A stretch of DNA of 64,000 bases. Origin: Deltaproteobacteria bacterium. GTDB lineage: Bacteria; Desulfobacterota; Deferrisomatia; Deferrisomatales; JACRMM01. The position numbers and the translations under genes were made by a program. The notes beneath the pieces were generated by a model. That model did no database searches, was not told the origin of the DNA, and worked only from the letters and a program-made list of their open reading frames with translations. The DNA is taken from the NCBI GenBank assembly GCA_016214985.1, contig JACRMM010000030.1:216418-280417 (forward strand). Direction: 5' to 3'. Each line of letters opens with the position of its first letter. Within the stretch, counting starts at the first letter, position 1. Shown here one piece after another: positions 56,123 to 63,905 of the stretch.

Positions 56123-56698
56123 TCATCCTTCCTCGTGCTCCTGCTCTTCGAGGTGGGGCCGTCGGCGCCTGCGGCTCTTGTGCCGCTCGGACGGCAGCCC
56201 GCCCATGATGCTTCCCGCGCCGACCGCGCCCAGGACGTTGGTCAGGGTCCTCTCAAGGAGCGTGAGCTCCGCCCGCGTGAGGAGGTCGGCGAGCACGTCG
56301 CGCTGGGCCTGGAACATGGAGACCCTCGCGCGCTCCGCGCCCTCGAAACACCGGAGCATGTCGCGGTCGTAGCGGCTCCAGCCGGTGTGAAAGAAGTCGA
56401 GGTTCAAGACTGTGGTCACCACCCGGGCGCCGGCCACGCGGATAAGGTCCAGGGGGAAGAGCCGGCAGACCAGCGGCTTGCTGTCGTGGATGCCGCAACG
56501 CTCCCCCTGCATGTGCCGGCAGCGCACCTGCACCTTGCAGCAGAGGTTCTGGCCCAGCCGCGGCCGGCACCGGTCCGGGTCGCAGGACCACGGGGTCGCC
56601 ACCAACGGGTCGAGGAGGAGGTCGCGGCGCACCTCCAGCATGCCGTCCAACAGGTAGAGCACGTCGGGGGTGGGGGGCACGTCGGTGAAGGGGTCCAC
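56123..56698 (-). CDS. YkgJ-family cysteine cluster protein
   Basis: 191 residues with the clustered cysteines of the YkgJ/Fe-S or zinc oxidoreductase-like family (CDPDRCRPRLGQNLCC, CRHMQGERCGIH, then PLVCRLFPLDLIRV). A helical region and a basic, Glu-rich tail follow. The biochemical role of the family is unknown. The start is GTG at 56698. Between it and ettA lies a 148-bp gap with a GGGAACT/GGGACCT repeat-like spacer near 56052-56098. Confidence 0.78.
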   Translation of the reverse strand: MDPFTDVPPTPDVLYLLDGMLEVRRDLLLDPLVATPWSCDPDRCRPRLGQNLCCKVQVRCRHMQGERCGIHDSKPLVCRLFPLDLIRVAGARVVTTVLNLDFFHTGWSRYDRDMLRCFEGAERARVSMFQAQRDVLADLLTRAELTLLERTLTNVLGAVGAGSIMGGLPSERHKSRRRRRPHLEEQEHEEG

Positions 56699-56757
56699 GG
56701 GTCTCGTCCTGGGATGGTGTCGGGAACGGGTGTCGTGCAGAGAAGAGGAGGATACGG

Positions 56758-57303
56758 ATGGAGAAGACGTTCGGCAATACGCGTGTGACGCTCGTCCACG
56801 GGGACCTCACCCGCCAGGACGTCGACGCCGTCGTGAACGCGGCCAACTCGTCGCTCCTGGGCGGCGGCGGCGTCGACGGGGCGATCCACCGGGCCGGCGG
56901 GCCGGCGATCTTGGAGGAGTGCAAGGCCATCGTCGCCCGGCAGGGTTCCCTGCCGCCGGGCCGGGCCGTGGTCACTACCGGCGGCCGGCTCCCGGCGCGC
57001 CGCGTGATCCACACCGTGGGGCCCGTCTGGCACGGCGGGGCGAGGGGCGAGGCGGGGGTGCTCCGGAGCGCCTACCAGGAGTCGCTCGGCCTGGCCGAGG
57101 CCGAGGGGCTCCGGAGCGTCGCCTTCCCCTCGATCTCGACCGGCGCCTACGGCTACCCCGTCGCCGAGGCGGCGCGAGTGGCCCTGGAGGCCGTGGCGGA
57201 GCGGCTCAGGGCCGGGAGCCCGCTCGCAGAGGTGCGCTTCGTGCTCCACACGGCCGCAGACCGGGCGGTCTACGAGGAGGCGTTGGAGAAGCTGCCGGCG
57301 TGA
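56758..57303 (+). CDS. Macro-domain ADP-ribose (O-acetyl-ADP-ribose) hydrolase
   Basis: 181 residues: VDAVVNAANSSLLGGGGVDG, GPAILEECKAI, GRAVVTTGG, RVIHTVGPVWHGG and FPSISTGAYGYPVAEAARVA are the MacroD/YmdB-class signatures, including the catalytic-loop Asn/Gly and Asp residues. It removes ADP-ribose from proteins or hydrolyses O-acetyl-ADP-ribose. AGAGGAGGATACGG precedes the ATG. The Uma2 remnant follows at its stop codon. Confidence 0.92.
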   Translation: MEKTFGNTRVTLVHGDLTRQDVDAVVNAANSSLLGGGGVDGAIHRAGGPAILEECKAIVARQGSLPPGRAVVTTGGRLPARRVIHTVGPVWHGGARGEAGVLRSAYQESLGLAEAEGLRSVAFPSISTGAYGYPVAEAARVALEAVAERLRAGSPLAEVRFVLHTAADRAVYEEALEKLPA

Positions 57304-57648
57304 GGGGAAAGTTCACCGATTCGGACTGCCTGACCTGGCTCGACGACGTCGTGTGCGACCGAGCCAAGGTCACGACCGCCGGCGCCCGAGGCGTCCCCGA
57401 CCTCGTGGTCGAGGTCCTCTCGCTCTCCACGGGCCTGAAGGACCGGCGGGCGAAGCGCGCCCTCTACGAGCGCTTCGGTGTGCCGGAGTACCTTCTCTTG
57501 GACCCGGAGGCAAGGACCGTCGAACGCTACCCGCTTGGCGCCGACGGACAGTGCCTGCGGCCGGGCCGACGTCTTCTCTCCCGACGAGGCCCTGCCTCTT
57601 GTGAGCCTCGCTCCCCTTGTCTTCCCCCTGGCCGAGGCCTTCGAACGG
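57301..57648 (+). pseudogene. Truncated, frameshifted Uma2-family nuclease gene
   Basis: The first frame (57304 on) gives DRAKVTTAGARGVPDLVVEV, then LKDRRAKRALYERFGVPEYL and LLDPEARTVERYPLGADGQC, the C-terminal half of a Uma2 (DUF820) PD-(D/E)XK-like endonuclease. The frame then breaks near 57550-57560 and the family ending ADVFSPDEALPLVSL...FPLAEAFE continues in another frame. The first 90 or so residues are missing. It is not expected to be functional. Confidence 0.72.
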
Positions 57649-57774
57649 GAGCCCCCCCGCTCTTCCCGCCAGACGCGTTGCTCCCCAGCCGGCGATTTCA
57701 GCCCGCACCGTTCGCGGGCGCAGGACCTCCCGGCGAATCCCAAGCCACACACCTTGACTTGGTTCTCCCCACGG

Positions 57775-57903
57775 GAGTAAGTAGGCCCGGCAACCGTCTC
57801 CTGGGGGGTGACGATGACCGGACGGAAGGCCGAGTTCCCGGGCCGAACGACCCGACCACGAAGGCCGCTTCTTCACCCCCGGCGGGAAGGGCGGCCTTTT
57901 CGC
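57775..57903 (+). ncRNA. Candidate structured RNA followed by a terminator
   Basis: GGCCCGG (57784-57790) pairs with CCGGGCC (57838-57844). Nested inside, CCGTC (57794-57798) pairs with GACGG (57821-57825). A separate hairpin AAGGCCGC (57861-57868) / GCGGCCTT (57891-57898) runs into TTTT, as in a transcription-terminating riboswitch or leader. No gene follows; the sequence runs into mobile DNA. It does not match a riboswitch class I can name with confidence. The rest of 57649-58226 shows no gene. Confidence 0.35.
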
Positions 57904-58226
57904 GTCGTCCCTTCGGGCGCGACCCCGATGACCCGAGCTCCCCCCTGGCACATCAAGGGGTCAGGATTCGGGCATCAGGCGCCGCGATTCGGCACCGAGC
58001 TCCTTCTGGCCCCTGATCCCCCTTCCGAACGGCAAAGCGGCAAGGACGTCGTCCAAGATGCGGAGCGGTCGCGGCGCCGGTCGGGGTTTGCTACCGCTGC
58101 TCCGGCAGAGGAAGGGTGCAGGAGGGGGAAGCGCCGGCTGAGCCTCACCGCCCGGCGAGTGCTCCAGGAATCTCTCCTCACGGCGGCCACTTGTGCGCCG
58201 AGGAGGGCGTGGTTTATACAGCGGTT

Positions 58227-58318
58227 TATCAAGCACGCGTGATAAACCATCCATCTCCCGGCTTATCACGCGTGCCTGATAGAGTGTTCAGTCACCGTCA
58301 TATCACGCGCCCGTGATA
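58227..58318. repeat. Three 18-bp palindromes at exact 37-bp spacing
   Basis: TATCA-N8-TGATA occurs at 58227-58244, 58264-58281 and 58301-58318. The first and third have longer perfect arms (GGTTTATCA/TGATAAACC and CATATCACG/CGTGATATG), and all centres are CG-rich with a CGCG core. They end 53 bp before the IS91-type transposase start, so an operator or element-end array is likely. Confidence 0.75.
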
Positions 58319-58370
58319 TGCTCCTGTTGGGCCAAAGAGAATCAAGGAAGATCATTGCAATGTAGGTAGT

Positions 58371-59552
58371 GTGCTCGTGACATTGCAGGAAATTGTAAAA
58401 ACAGGCTATGAGAAGCTACGGGCAATAAGGCCACTGCCGAAAACTATTTGTATTGCGGCAGAGAAGATACTTGTTTGTCGTACGGCCGTTCTGGGTGGGC
58501 ACGTATGGGAATGCCCCGAAGGGCATTTTGATCGGATCGTATACAACTCGTGTAAGCACCGTTCGTGTCCGCAGTGCGCGTACCTGGCGAGGGAGCGGTG
58601 GCTGGACCGGCAGAAGGCGCGGATGCTGGCCTGCGAGCACTACCACGTCATTTTCACCCTGCCGTGGGAGCTCCACGACCTGTGGCGGGCGAACGTGGGG
58701 TCGATGACGGACCTCTTGTTCCAGGCGGTGCGGGAGACGCTCTTCGAGCTCCTGCGAGACGCCAAGTATCTGGGGGCCGATCCGGGGTTGATCATTGCCC
58801 GCCACACGTGGTCGCAGACGCTGTTGCTGCACCCGCATCTGCACTGCCTGGTGACGGGCGGGGGGGTGAGCGCCGAGGGGCAGTGGAAGCCGGTGAAGAA
58901 CGGCTACCTGCTGCCGGCGAAGGTGGTACGGGTGGTGTTTCGGGGGAAGCTCTTGGCGTTCATCCGCACGGCGCTGGAGCGCGGGGAGCTTGTGGTTCCG
59001 GCGGGGCAGAGGCTCCAGCAGCAACTGAACCTTCTCAACAAACTGGGGCGCCGGAAGTGGAACGTGTGGATTCCGGAGCGCTACCCTCACGGCACGGGGG
59101 TGCTCACGTACCTGGCGCGGGACCTGCGGGGCGCACCGATGTCGGCGCGGCGGATTGTGGAAGCGGACGAGCAGGAGGTCACGTTTCGGTGCCGGGACTC
59201 GCGGAAGTCGAAAGAAACCGGGAAACTCGAAGCCGGGACGATGCGACTGCCGATCGAGCAGTTCGTGGGGCGGCTCCTGCAGCACGTGCCGCTTCCAGGG
59301 CAGCGGCTGGTGCGGGCGTATGGGGTGTATGCTGGCGGCCGGCTGGCGGATCTGGACCGCTGTCGGGCGCAGCTGGGGCAGCCGGCCTTTGAAGACCCAC
59401 CGGTGCGGTCGTGGCAAGACTGCGTGGCCCCGCTGGGAGACGACCACCCGGAGCGCTGTCCGATCTGCGGCGCTCGGCTGGTGAAGCGAGGCGCGTTGCC
59501 TGCGGCTCCGAAGGATGGGCCGCGCAAGCTACCCCTGCGGGCGGCAGCCTGA
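58371..59552 (+). CDS. tnpA: IS91-family transposase (HUH, rolling-circle type)
   Basis: 393 residues. The N-terminal zinc module CKHRSCPQCAYLARERWL is followed by the HUH motif LHPHLHCLVTGGG and the tyrosine region GVLTYLARDLRGAPMSARRI, as in IS91/IS801/IS1294 transposases that replicate through single-stranded DNA. It ends with a zinc-like CPICGARL segment. The start is GTG at 58371 or 58377. The full ends of the element (oriIS, terIS) are not defined. The gene looks intact. Confidence 0.88.
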   Translation: MLVTLQEIVKTGYEKLRAIRPLPKTICIAAEKILVCRTAVLGGHVWECPEGHFDRIVYNSCKHRSCPQCAYLARERWLDRQKARMLACEHYHVIFTLPWELHDLWRANVGSMTDLLFQAVRETLFELLRDAKYLGADPGLIIARHTWSQTLLLHPHLHCLVTGGGVSAEGQWKPVKNGYLLPAKVVRVVFRGKLLAFIRTALERGELVVPAGQRLQQQLNLLNKLGRRKWNVWIPERYPHGTGVLTYLARDLRGAPMSARRIVEADEQEVTFRCRDSRKSKETGKLEAGTMRLPIEQFVGRLLQHVPLPGQRLVRAYGVYAGGRLADLDRCRAQLGQPAFEDPPVRSWQDCVAPLGDDHPERCPICGARLVKRGALPAAPKDGPRKLPLRAAA

Positions 59553-59782
59553 TGTCGGTCGAGGAGCGGCGTGCCCAGGACAAGGCCCCGGCGGACTGTT
59601 CCTTCAAGACAAGACCGAGGACCGTTTTCGGGGCCGGTCAATGCTTGGCCGGCAGGACGGGCGGCGCGCACGGCCCCCTTCGAGCGTTGTGGGAGGGTTC
59701 CGGGAACCCAAGAACCACCTCTCGCGGGGTCACGAGCGCGGAGATAAATCCATAGGCCACCGTGCTTGTCCCCGGCTGGGCA
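59553..59782 (+). other. Non-coding stretch after the IS91-type transposase
   Basis: No gene seen. It includes a 15-bp perfect inverted repeat, GGGTTCC-G-GGAACCC (59695-59709), followed by AAGAACC. This might be part of the replication-origin end of the IS element, but this was not established. Confidence 0.35.
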
Positions 59783-59873
59783 GGCCCAACAACGGGATGA
59801 ACCGTCGCGCCGTCATCCCGTGTGCCGGGTTCCGGCGTTGACCTGGCGCGACGGTTATCCCTGATCGTTCGCC
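59783..59873 (+). repeat. attC site 0 (left boundary of the array)
   Basis: Starts GGCCCAAC and ends GTTCGCC (59867-59873). The long arm 59794-59811 pairs with 59845-59861 over 17 bp and carries one unpaired G (59799). The loop is 33 nt. The left core GCCCAAC fits the RYYYAAC consensus but does not fully complement GTTCGCC. Confidence 0.7.
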
Positions 59874-59949
59874 GAGAAGGTGTAGAACTTCTGAGCCCGC
59901 GGGGAACTTTGAGACGTGCTCTAAATCGCTGTCGACTAAGGGGTAGAAA

Positions 59950-60543
59950 ATGGCCGAACGTCTATGTGAATACTGCAGATTTGAAATACCATATGGAGCG
60001 AGCGTTTGTGGCCATTGCGGCAAAGACAATCCTTTGAGGATAGAGTCGAGGCGGTGTGCAGTCCACGGGAAAGATTACGAGGTCAGTGTAAGTGTGCGCG
60101 GTTATGCTCCGGACGTAGGTTGGTGCCCTGTCTGCGAGGCAGAGAAAGCGCACCGAGCCAAAATCAAAGAAGAAATTGAGAAAAAAATTGAAAAACAAAT
60201 AACGCCACTCCTGCAAAAGAGGGGGGCACTGGCAAATGACCTATACAAATTAAAGCTACAAGTTGATCCGCCGGCGGACAGATCTGACTGGGGGATCAAT
60301 TTGTTCCTTGTGTTCCCACTTAACGCAACCCTTATCGCCGGAGTTGTAGCCATCGTTTCTGCCGTTGCAATTGGCGCAGATTTTGCTGCAGCAGCTTTTG
60401 TATCAGTTTGGTTGGGGGTTATGGCTCTGCTTATTATAGGACCGTTTTTTACTGGCCCTCGCCTTGCATCAAACATTAGTAATTTGGAGCAAGAGATTCG
60501 CGTCTTAGACGATTCAATAAGAGAAGCAAGGAAAGGATCATAG
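59950..60543 (+). CDS. Cassette gene 1: zinc-ribbon, coiled-coil, two-TM protein
   Basis: 197 residues, no named family. N-terminal zinc ribbon (CEYC at 6-9 and CGHC at 20-23), then C36 and CPVC (59-62), then a Lys/Glu-rich coiled coil (about 65-105). Two transmembrane helices (about 116-140 and 146-167) and a short cytoplasmic coiled tail follow. The base composition is much more AT-rich than the chromosome around it, a sign of transfer. AAGGGGTAGAAA precedes the ATG. It ends 17 bp before attC site 1. Confidence 0.8.
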   Translation: MAERLCEYCRFEIPYGASVCGHCGKDNPLRIESRRCAVHGKDYEVSVSVRGYAPDVGWCPVCEAEKAHRAKIKEEIEKKIEKQITPLLQKRGALANDLYKLKLQVDPPADRSDWGINLFLVFPLNATLIAGVVAIVSAVAIGADFAAAAFVSVWLGVMALLIIGPFFTGPRLASNISNLEQEIRVLDDSIREARKGS

Positions 60544-60560
60544 CTTATCGCCCCAGAGTC

Positions 60561-60617
60561 GGCGAACCAGAGCGCGAACCGGACGCTTGACAGCGCCGGT
60601 TGCGCTCGCCGTTCGCC
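60561..60617 (+). repeat. attC site 1
   Basis: GGCGAAC at 60561-60567 and GTTCGCC at 60611-60617 are perfect complements. The arms GAGCGC(G)AACCGG (60570-60582) and CCGGTTGCGCTC (60596-60607) pair with one extrahelical G, and CGCT/AGCG continues the stem. 57 bp, the smallest of the four. Confidence 0.85.
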
Positions 60618-60637
60618 GAAATAGGAATGGGAGGCAA

Positions 60638-61471
60638 ATGGCTATCAAGCTGAACACGATTCTGACTGAAGCAGGCCTGAATGTGGCTGAAGTCCGCCTC
60701 CTGCGACATAAGGACAACAAGGCGTCGAAGGGGCGTACTCCATACGAACTTTGGCGAGATAGTCCAGAACAATTTGATCTGTATCAATCGGTTCAAGGCT
60801 TTCATAACCGAGAGAAGATGAAAGCGAAATACTGGGCATCCTTCGTTGTCTCGTCAGCAGACGAGACGGTGTTTGTGGGGCTATATCGGATCAAGGACAG
60901 AGGCATATCGGACCACGATATTCCCAAGCCACATTCGGACGGCGTCGATCCTGCTGGCACCGTCGACATCTACGACCTTGAATTTCAGGACGTTCTATCA
61001 GACTTAAAAGGGAAGCTAATAATTGATTGGGGTTCTGGTGAGCGGGCGTGGGTCCAACGTCCAGATCGCCAGAACAAAGATGTGCTGGAGTTGCGCGCTG
61101 AGTTCAAAGAGCCAGAGTTCCCCGGATTCTTAAACTTCATAGAACAACTCTCCAAACTGGAGCGGCTCCCCAAGGGTTGGATTGCGGCGCTCCGGTCGAC
61201 GAAGGGCGTCTACTTGCTCACATGCCCAAGGACGAAAGAACAGTATGTCGGTTCGGCAAGCGGAGAGGAAGGGTTTTGGCAGCGCTGGGAAGGGTATGTT
61301 CAGAATCGCCACGGAGGCAATATCGCGCTGAAGAGCAGGGATCCGAGCGACTACCAGGTCTCAATCCTGGAAGTGGCCGGGACTGCGTCGACCGCTGAGG
61401 ACATCATCGCCATGGAGACCCGCTGGAAACGGAAACTGCAAAGCCGCGAGATGGGTTTGAACCGAAACTAA
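60638..61471 (+). CDS. Cassette gene 2: GIY-YIG nuclease-domain protein
   Basis: 277 residues. The C-terminal 90 form a GIY-YIG nuclease: KGVYLLTCP (residues 189-197), EQYVGSASGEEGFWQRWEGY (Arg216 the likely catalytic Arg), IAMETRWKRKL (Glu260) and GLNRN (Asn275). The N-terminal 180 residues are an unrecognised domain (YELWRDSPEQFDLYQSVQGF, YWASFVVSSADETVFVGLYR). ATG at 60638 after GGGAGG. It ends 9 bp before attC site 2. A role in DNA restriction or phage defence is possible, but only inferred. Confidence 0.82.
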   Translation: MAIKLNTILTEAGLNVAEVRLLRHKDNKASKGRTPYELWRDSPEQFDLYQSVQGFHNREKMKAKYWASFVVSSADETVFVGLYRIKDRGISDHDIPKPHSDGVDPAGTVDIYDLEFQDVLSDLKGKLIIDWGSGERAWVQRPDRQNKDVLELRAEFKEPEFPGFLNFIEQLSKLERLPKGWIAALRSTKGVYLLTCPRTKEQYVGSASGEEGFWQRWEGYVQNRHGGNIALKSRDPSDYQVSILEVAGTASTAEDIIAMETRWKRKLQSREMGLNRN

Positions 61472-61480
61472 CGAAAGGCC

Positions 61481-61553
61481 GGCGAACCAACGTTTGCAGG
61501 CGGATTGGCCTTCCGCTTCGCTCCAGGCCAACCCCTGAAACGTCCCGTTCGCC
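61481..61553 (+). repeat. attC site 2
   Basis: GGCGAAC (61481-61487) and GTTCGCC (61547-61553) are perfect complements. ACGTTT(G)CAGG (61490-61500) pairs with CCTGAAACGT (61534-61543) with one extrahelical G. An inner TTGGCC/GGCCAA stem (61505-61510, 61526-61531) closes the hairpin. Confidence 0.85.
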
Positions 61554-61573
61554 ACTGACAAATTGGAGATCAT

Positions 61574-63643
61574 GTGAAGAAGCCCGAGCGCCGTGCGCTA
61601 GTGCTGTCTGCTCTCTCAATTGAGTATGCGGCAGTTCAAGCGCATCTGGTGGATCTTCATGAGGAAGAAGATGCAGTTGGCACCGTCTATGAGGTAGGGA
61701 CCTTCGGAGAGCGTGAGCTTCGCTGGACCGTGTGCCTTGGCGAGGTGGGCGCGGGGAACGCGGGGGCTGCGGCTTCGGTGGAACGGGCTCTGTTACATTT
61801 CCGGCCTACCGTCGCCCTCTTCGTCGGAGTGGCCGGGGGAATCAAGGACGTGGCCATCGGTGACGTCGTCGCGGCGACGAAGATCTATGGCTACGAATCC
61901 GGCAAGGAAGGGACTACGGGCCTCCTGCCGAGACCTGATGTGGGCATTAGCGCGTACCGACTGATCCAGCGGGCCCGGGCAGAGGCCCGCAAAGGTCAGT
62001 GGTACAAGACACTGTGTGAGGTTGACATGAGTTCCCTCCCCCGGGTTTTCGTCGCCCCAATCGCCGCAGGTGAAAAGATTGTCGCGTCGTCTCAATCCCA
62101 GACCGCCAAGTTCCTCAGAGAACACTACGGTGATGCTCTCGCTGTCGAAATGGAGGGCGCTGGTTTCCTGCGTGCGCTACACGCGCACATTGACACTGCC
62201 GCGCTGGTGGTCCGAGGTATATCGGACCTTCTCTCAGGCAAGGCAAAGGCCGACAGCGCAGGATCCCAGCAGGTTGCATCAAGGAACGCCGCCGCTTTCG
62301 CTATGGCCGTCTTGGCTGGATTGGGTGTTGCCCCACGAGCGCACGAATTACCCGTTCCCGAGAAACGGGAGCGAGTCGCAAGAAAAGCGGAGAAGATGGC
62401 AGCATCGACTTCGATGATCTATGGCGGACTGGGTTGGTGGACCGGCGATCGACTTGCCTGTTTCTCACGTCGGTGGCCCTCGGAGAGCGCCCTGGACTCG
62501 GTGGAGGACTCCCCGTTGGCCCTCGAGCTTGCCAAGAAGTTCGTGGGTGCCCATCTGGACGATCTCTCCTTCATGTTCTGCTGTGGCCCCCTCCCCGAGA
62601 TAGTGTACGGTACGTATTTTGGCCTCGACTGTGCCGCCCGCCAGTTGATTGTCGATGTGAATCACTTCCGGCAGGCTGCGCACGCGCTCGATGGGACGCT
62701 GTTTAAGGAAGTACCGATCCTCACGGATCAGGAGGCTTTCGCGCTGCTCTGTATTTGTGTGGCGCACGCCAGAAACATTGTCGAAGCCGACTGCCTCGCC
62801 CACAAACCCTTCTCATGGCAGAACGTAGATCAACTGTACGAGCACGTCGCTACGAAGACTTGGGGAAGCGAATCGTTAGCTCCACTGTACACCGCTTTCT
62901 TTCGCTGCCTCGAGGAGTTTCTTGCTGTGGATTCCGTTTGTTCAACCCCTCACTTCGGCCGCAACGTTGATACCATGGGCCGCAACAACAACGACCTCCT
63001 GCGGACCCTCTACGCCACCAAGTACCTTCCGCTCGGCCCCGATGCGGCGCTGGTCCGCTGGAGCAACGCAGTCCAAATTCCAGTCCTCCTTGCGCCATCG
63101 ACAACGACTCTTCCGTTGGCGGCACGGCTGACGGCGGCCATCATTGTGACGGCGTTTGACCAAGACGGGAAAAAGGACACCAAGCTCCCCCTACCCGTGG
63201 CGGCCGCCTGTGATGCCATCCATTCGGCGCTCGTCGATGTGTACAGGTCGTTGGTGACGTTGGTGGCGACCCGACTCCCCAAGGCGGCTATCGATTTCTT
63301 GCTGATATCGCGCCGCTTCACGGTGACGATTGACGGAGTCGAGGTCACCTTTGACTCTGGTGGAGCCGTGATACCAGAGTCGCTCAGTGACATGGGCGAA
63401 ATTCTTATCGACGCCGCCTGCGCTGAGTACAGTCAGAGGATTGCCGGGCTTAACCTTCCGCCACGCGTCACGCTGTATGACGTACTGCGTTACTTCCTAG
63501 AGAAGGAAAGATGCCCATATCGCAGGCTGTTGTGGATTCCACACAAACTCTCTTTTGCCAACAGGCTCAGGATTGCAACGCGAATTATCGAGCCGATCTT
63601 CTCGTTGTGCGTCGTCGCCGATCCACCACCCTTTCTAAGGTAA
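61574..63643 (+). CDS. Cassette gene 3: nucleoside phosphorylase-like head fused to unknown domain
   Basis: 689 residues. Residues 1 to about 255 are a nucleoside phosphorylase/MTAN fold: LGEVGAGNAGAAASVERALL, ALFVGVAGGIKDVAIGDVVA, VEMEGAGFLRALH (Glu192/Glu194) and VVRGISDLLSG (catalytic Asp218), all intact. Residues 256-689 match nothing I know (SFMFCCGPLPEIVYGTYFGL, TMGRNNNDLLRTLYATKYLP, YDVLRYFLEKERCPYRRLLW). Phosphorylase domains occur as effectors in antiphage systems, so a single-gene defence protein is a reasonable hypothesis. The GTG at 61574 overlaps an ATG-TGA minimal frame. The gene is very large for a cassette. Confidence 0.8.
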   Translation: MKKPERRALVLSALSIEYAAVQAHLVDLHEEEDAVGTVYEVGTFGERELRWTVCLGEVGAGNAGAAASVERALLHFRPTVALFVGVAGGIKDVAIGDVVAATKIYGYESGKEGTTGLLPRPDVGISAYRLIQRARAEARKGQWYKTLCEVDMSSLPRVFVAPIAAGEKIVASSQSQTAKFLREHYGDALAVEMEGAGFLRALHAHIDTAALVVRGISDLLSGKAKADSAGSQQVASRNAAAFAMAVLAGLGVAPRAHELPVPEKRERVARKAEKMAASTSMIYGGLGWWTGDRLACFSRRWPSESALDSVEDSPLALELAKKFVGAHLDDLSFMFCCGPLPEIVYGTYFGLDCAARQLIVDVNHFRQAAHALDGTLFKEVPILTDQEAFALLCICVAHARNIVEADCLAHKPFSWQNVDQLYEHVATKTWGSESLAPLYTAFFRCLEEFLAVDSVCSTPHFGRNVDTMGRNNNDLLRTLYATKYLPLGPDAALVRWSNAVQIPVLLAPSTTTLPLAARLTAAIIVTAFDQDGKKDTKLPLPVAAACDAIHSALVDVYRSLVTLVATRLPKAAIDFLLISRRFTVTIDGVEVTFDSGGAVIPESLSDMGEILIDAACAEYSQRIAGLNLPPRVTLYDVLRYFLEKERCPYRRLLWIPHKLSFANRLRIATRIIEPIFSLCVVADPPPFLR

Positions 63644-63669
63644 CGAAAAGGAGTATTCTATAACGTTCT

Positions 63670-63745
63670 GGCGAACAAACGGCTGAAGCTGGACTTGTTA
63701 CAGCGCTGGCGCGCTGTAACAAGCCGCTTAGCCGTCCCGTTGAAC
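63670..63745 (+). repeat. attC site 3 (right boundary of the array)
   Basis: GGCGAAC (63670-63676) opens the site and GTTGAAC (63739-63745) closes it. ACGGCT(G)AAGC (63679-63689) pairs with GCTTAGCCGT (63726-63735) with one extrahelical G. A perfect 13-bp stem CTTGTTACAGCGC/GCGCTGTAACAAG with a TGGC loop forms the tip. The changed right core marks a different downstream neighbour. Confidence 0.82.
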
Positions 63746-63859
63746 GAAGCCGCTTCGCGGCAGCTTTAAGAAAAAGGCTATAAAATCCAATTCTTATGGC
63801 TCCATCCCGCCCCAGGATCCCGCACTGTGCCCGAAGGGGTTCCTGCGAAGTAGGCTGGA

Positions 63860-63896
63860 CTGCGATCGACGTCCATTGGGGACGTCCTCATCGCAG
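63860..63896. promoter_or_regulatory. Nested inverted repeat before the recombinase gene
   Basis: CTGCGAT(C)GACGTCC pairs with GGACGTC(CTC)ATCGCAG around a 5-nt loop. It ends directly at the AGGAGG ribosome site of the next gene, so it is probably an operator, or an RNA hairpin controlling translation. A smaller GCCGC-TTC-GCGGC hairpin lies at about 63750-63762. Confidence 0.5.
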
Positions 63897-63905
63897 GAGG
63901 CTGCC

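Larger units (their letters stand above)
59783..63745 (+). mobile_element. Integron gene-cassette array (CALIN-type, no integrase seen)
   Basis: Four attC sites alternate with three plus-strand genes, each gene followed closely by its own attC, in an AT-richer stretch flanked by an IS91-type transposase on the left. The predicted cassettes are 59868-60611, 60612-61547 and 61548-63739. No attI or integron integrase lies on the expected left side within the window. The tyrosine recombinase at 63906 lies on the distal side and reads away from the array. Confidence 0.8.

Noticed and set aside
57775..57903. Assigning the candidate RNA to a c-di-GMP, SAM or yybP-ykoY riboswitch
   Set aside because: Short motif resemblances (for example GGCAACC, GGGAGTA) exist, but the conserved cores of these classes do not line up, so no class was named.
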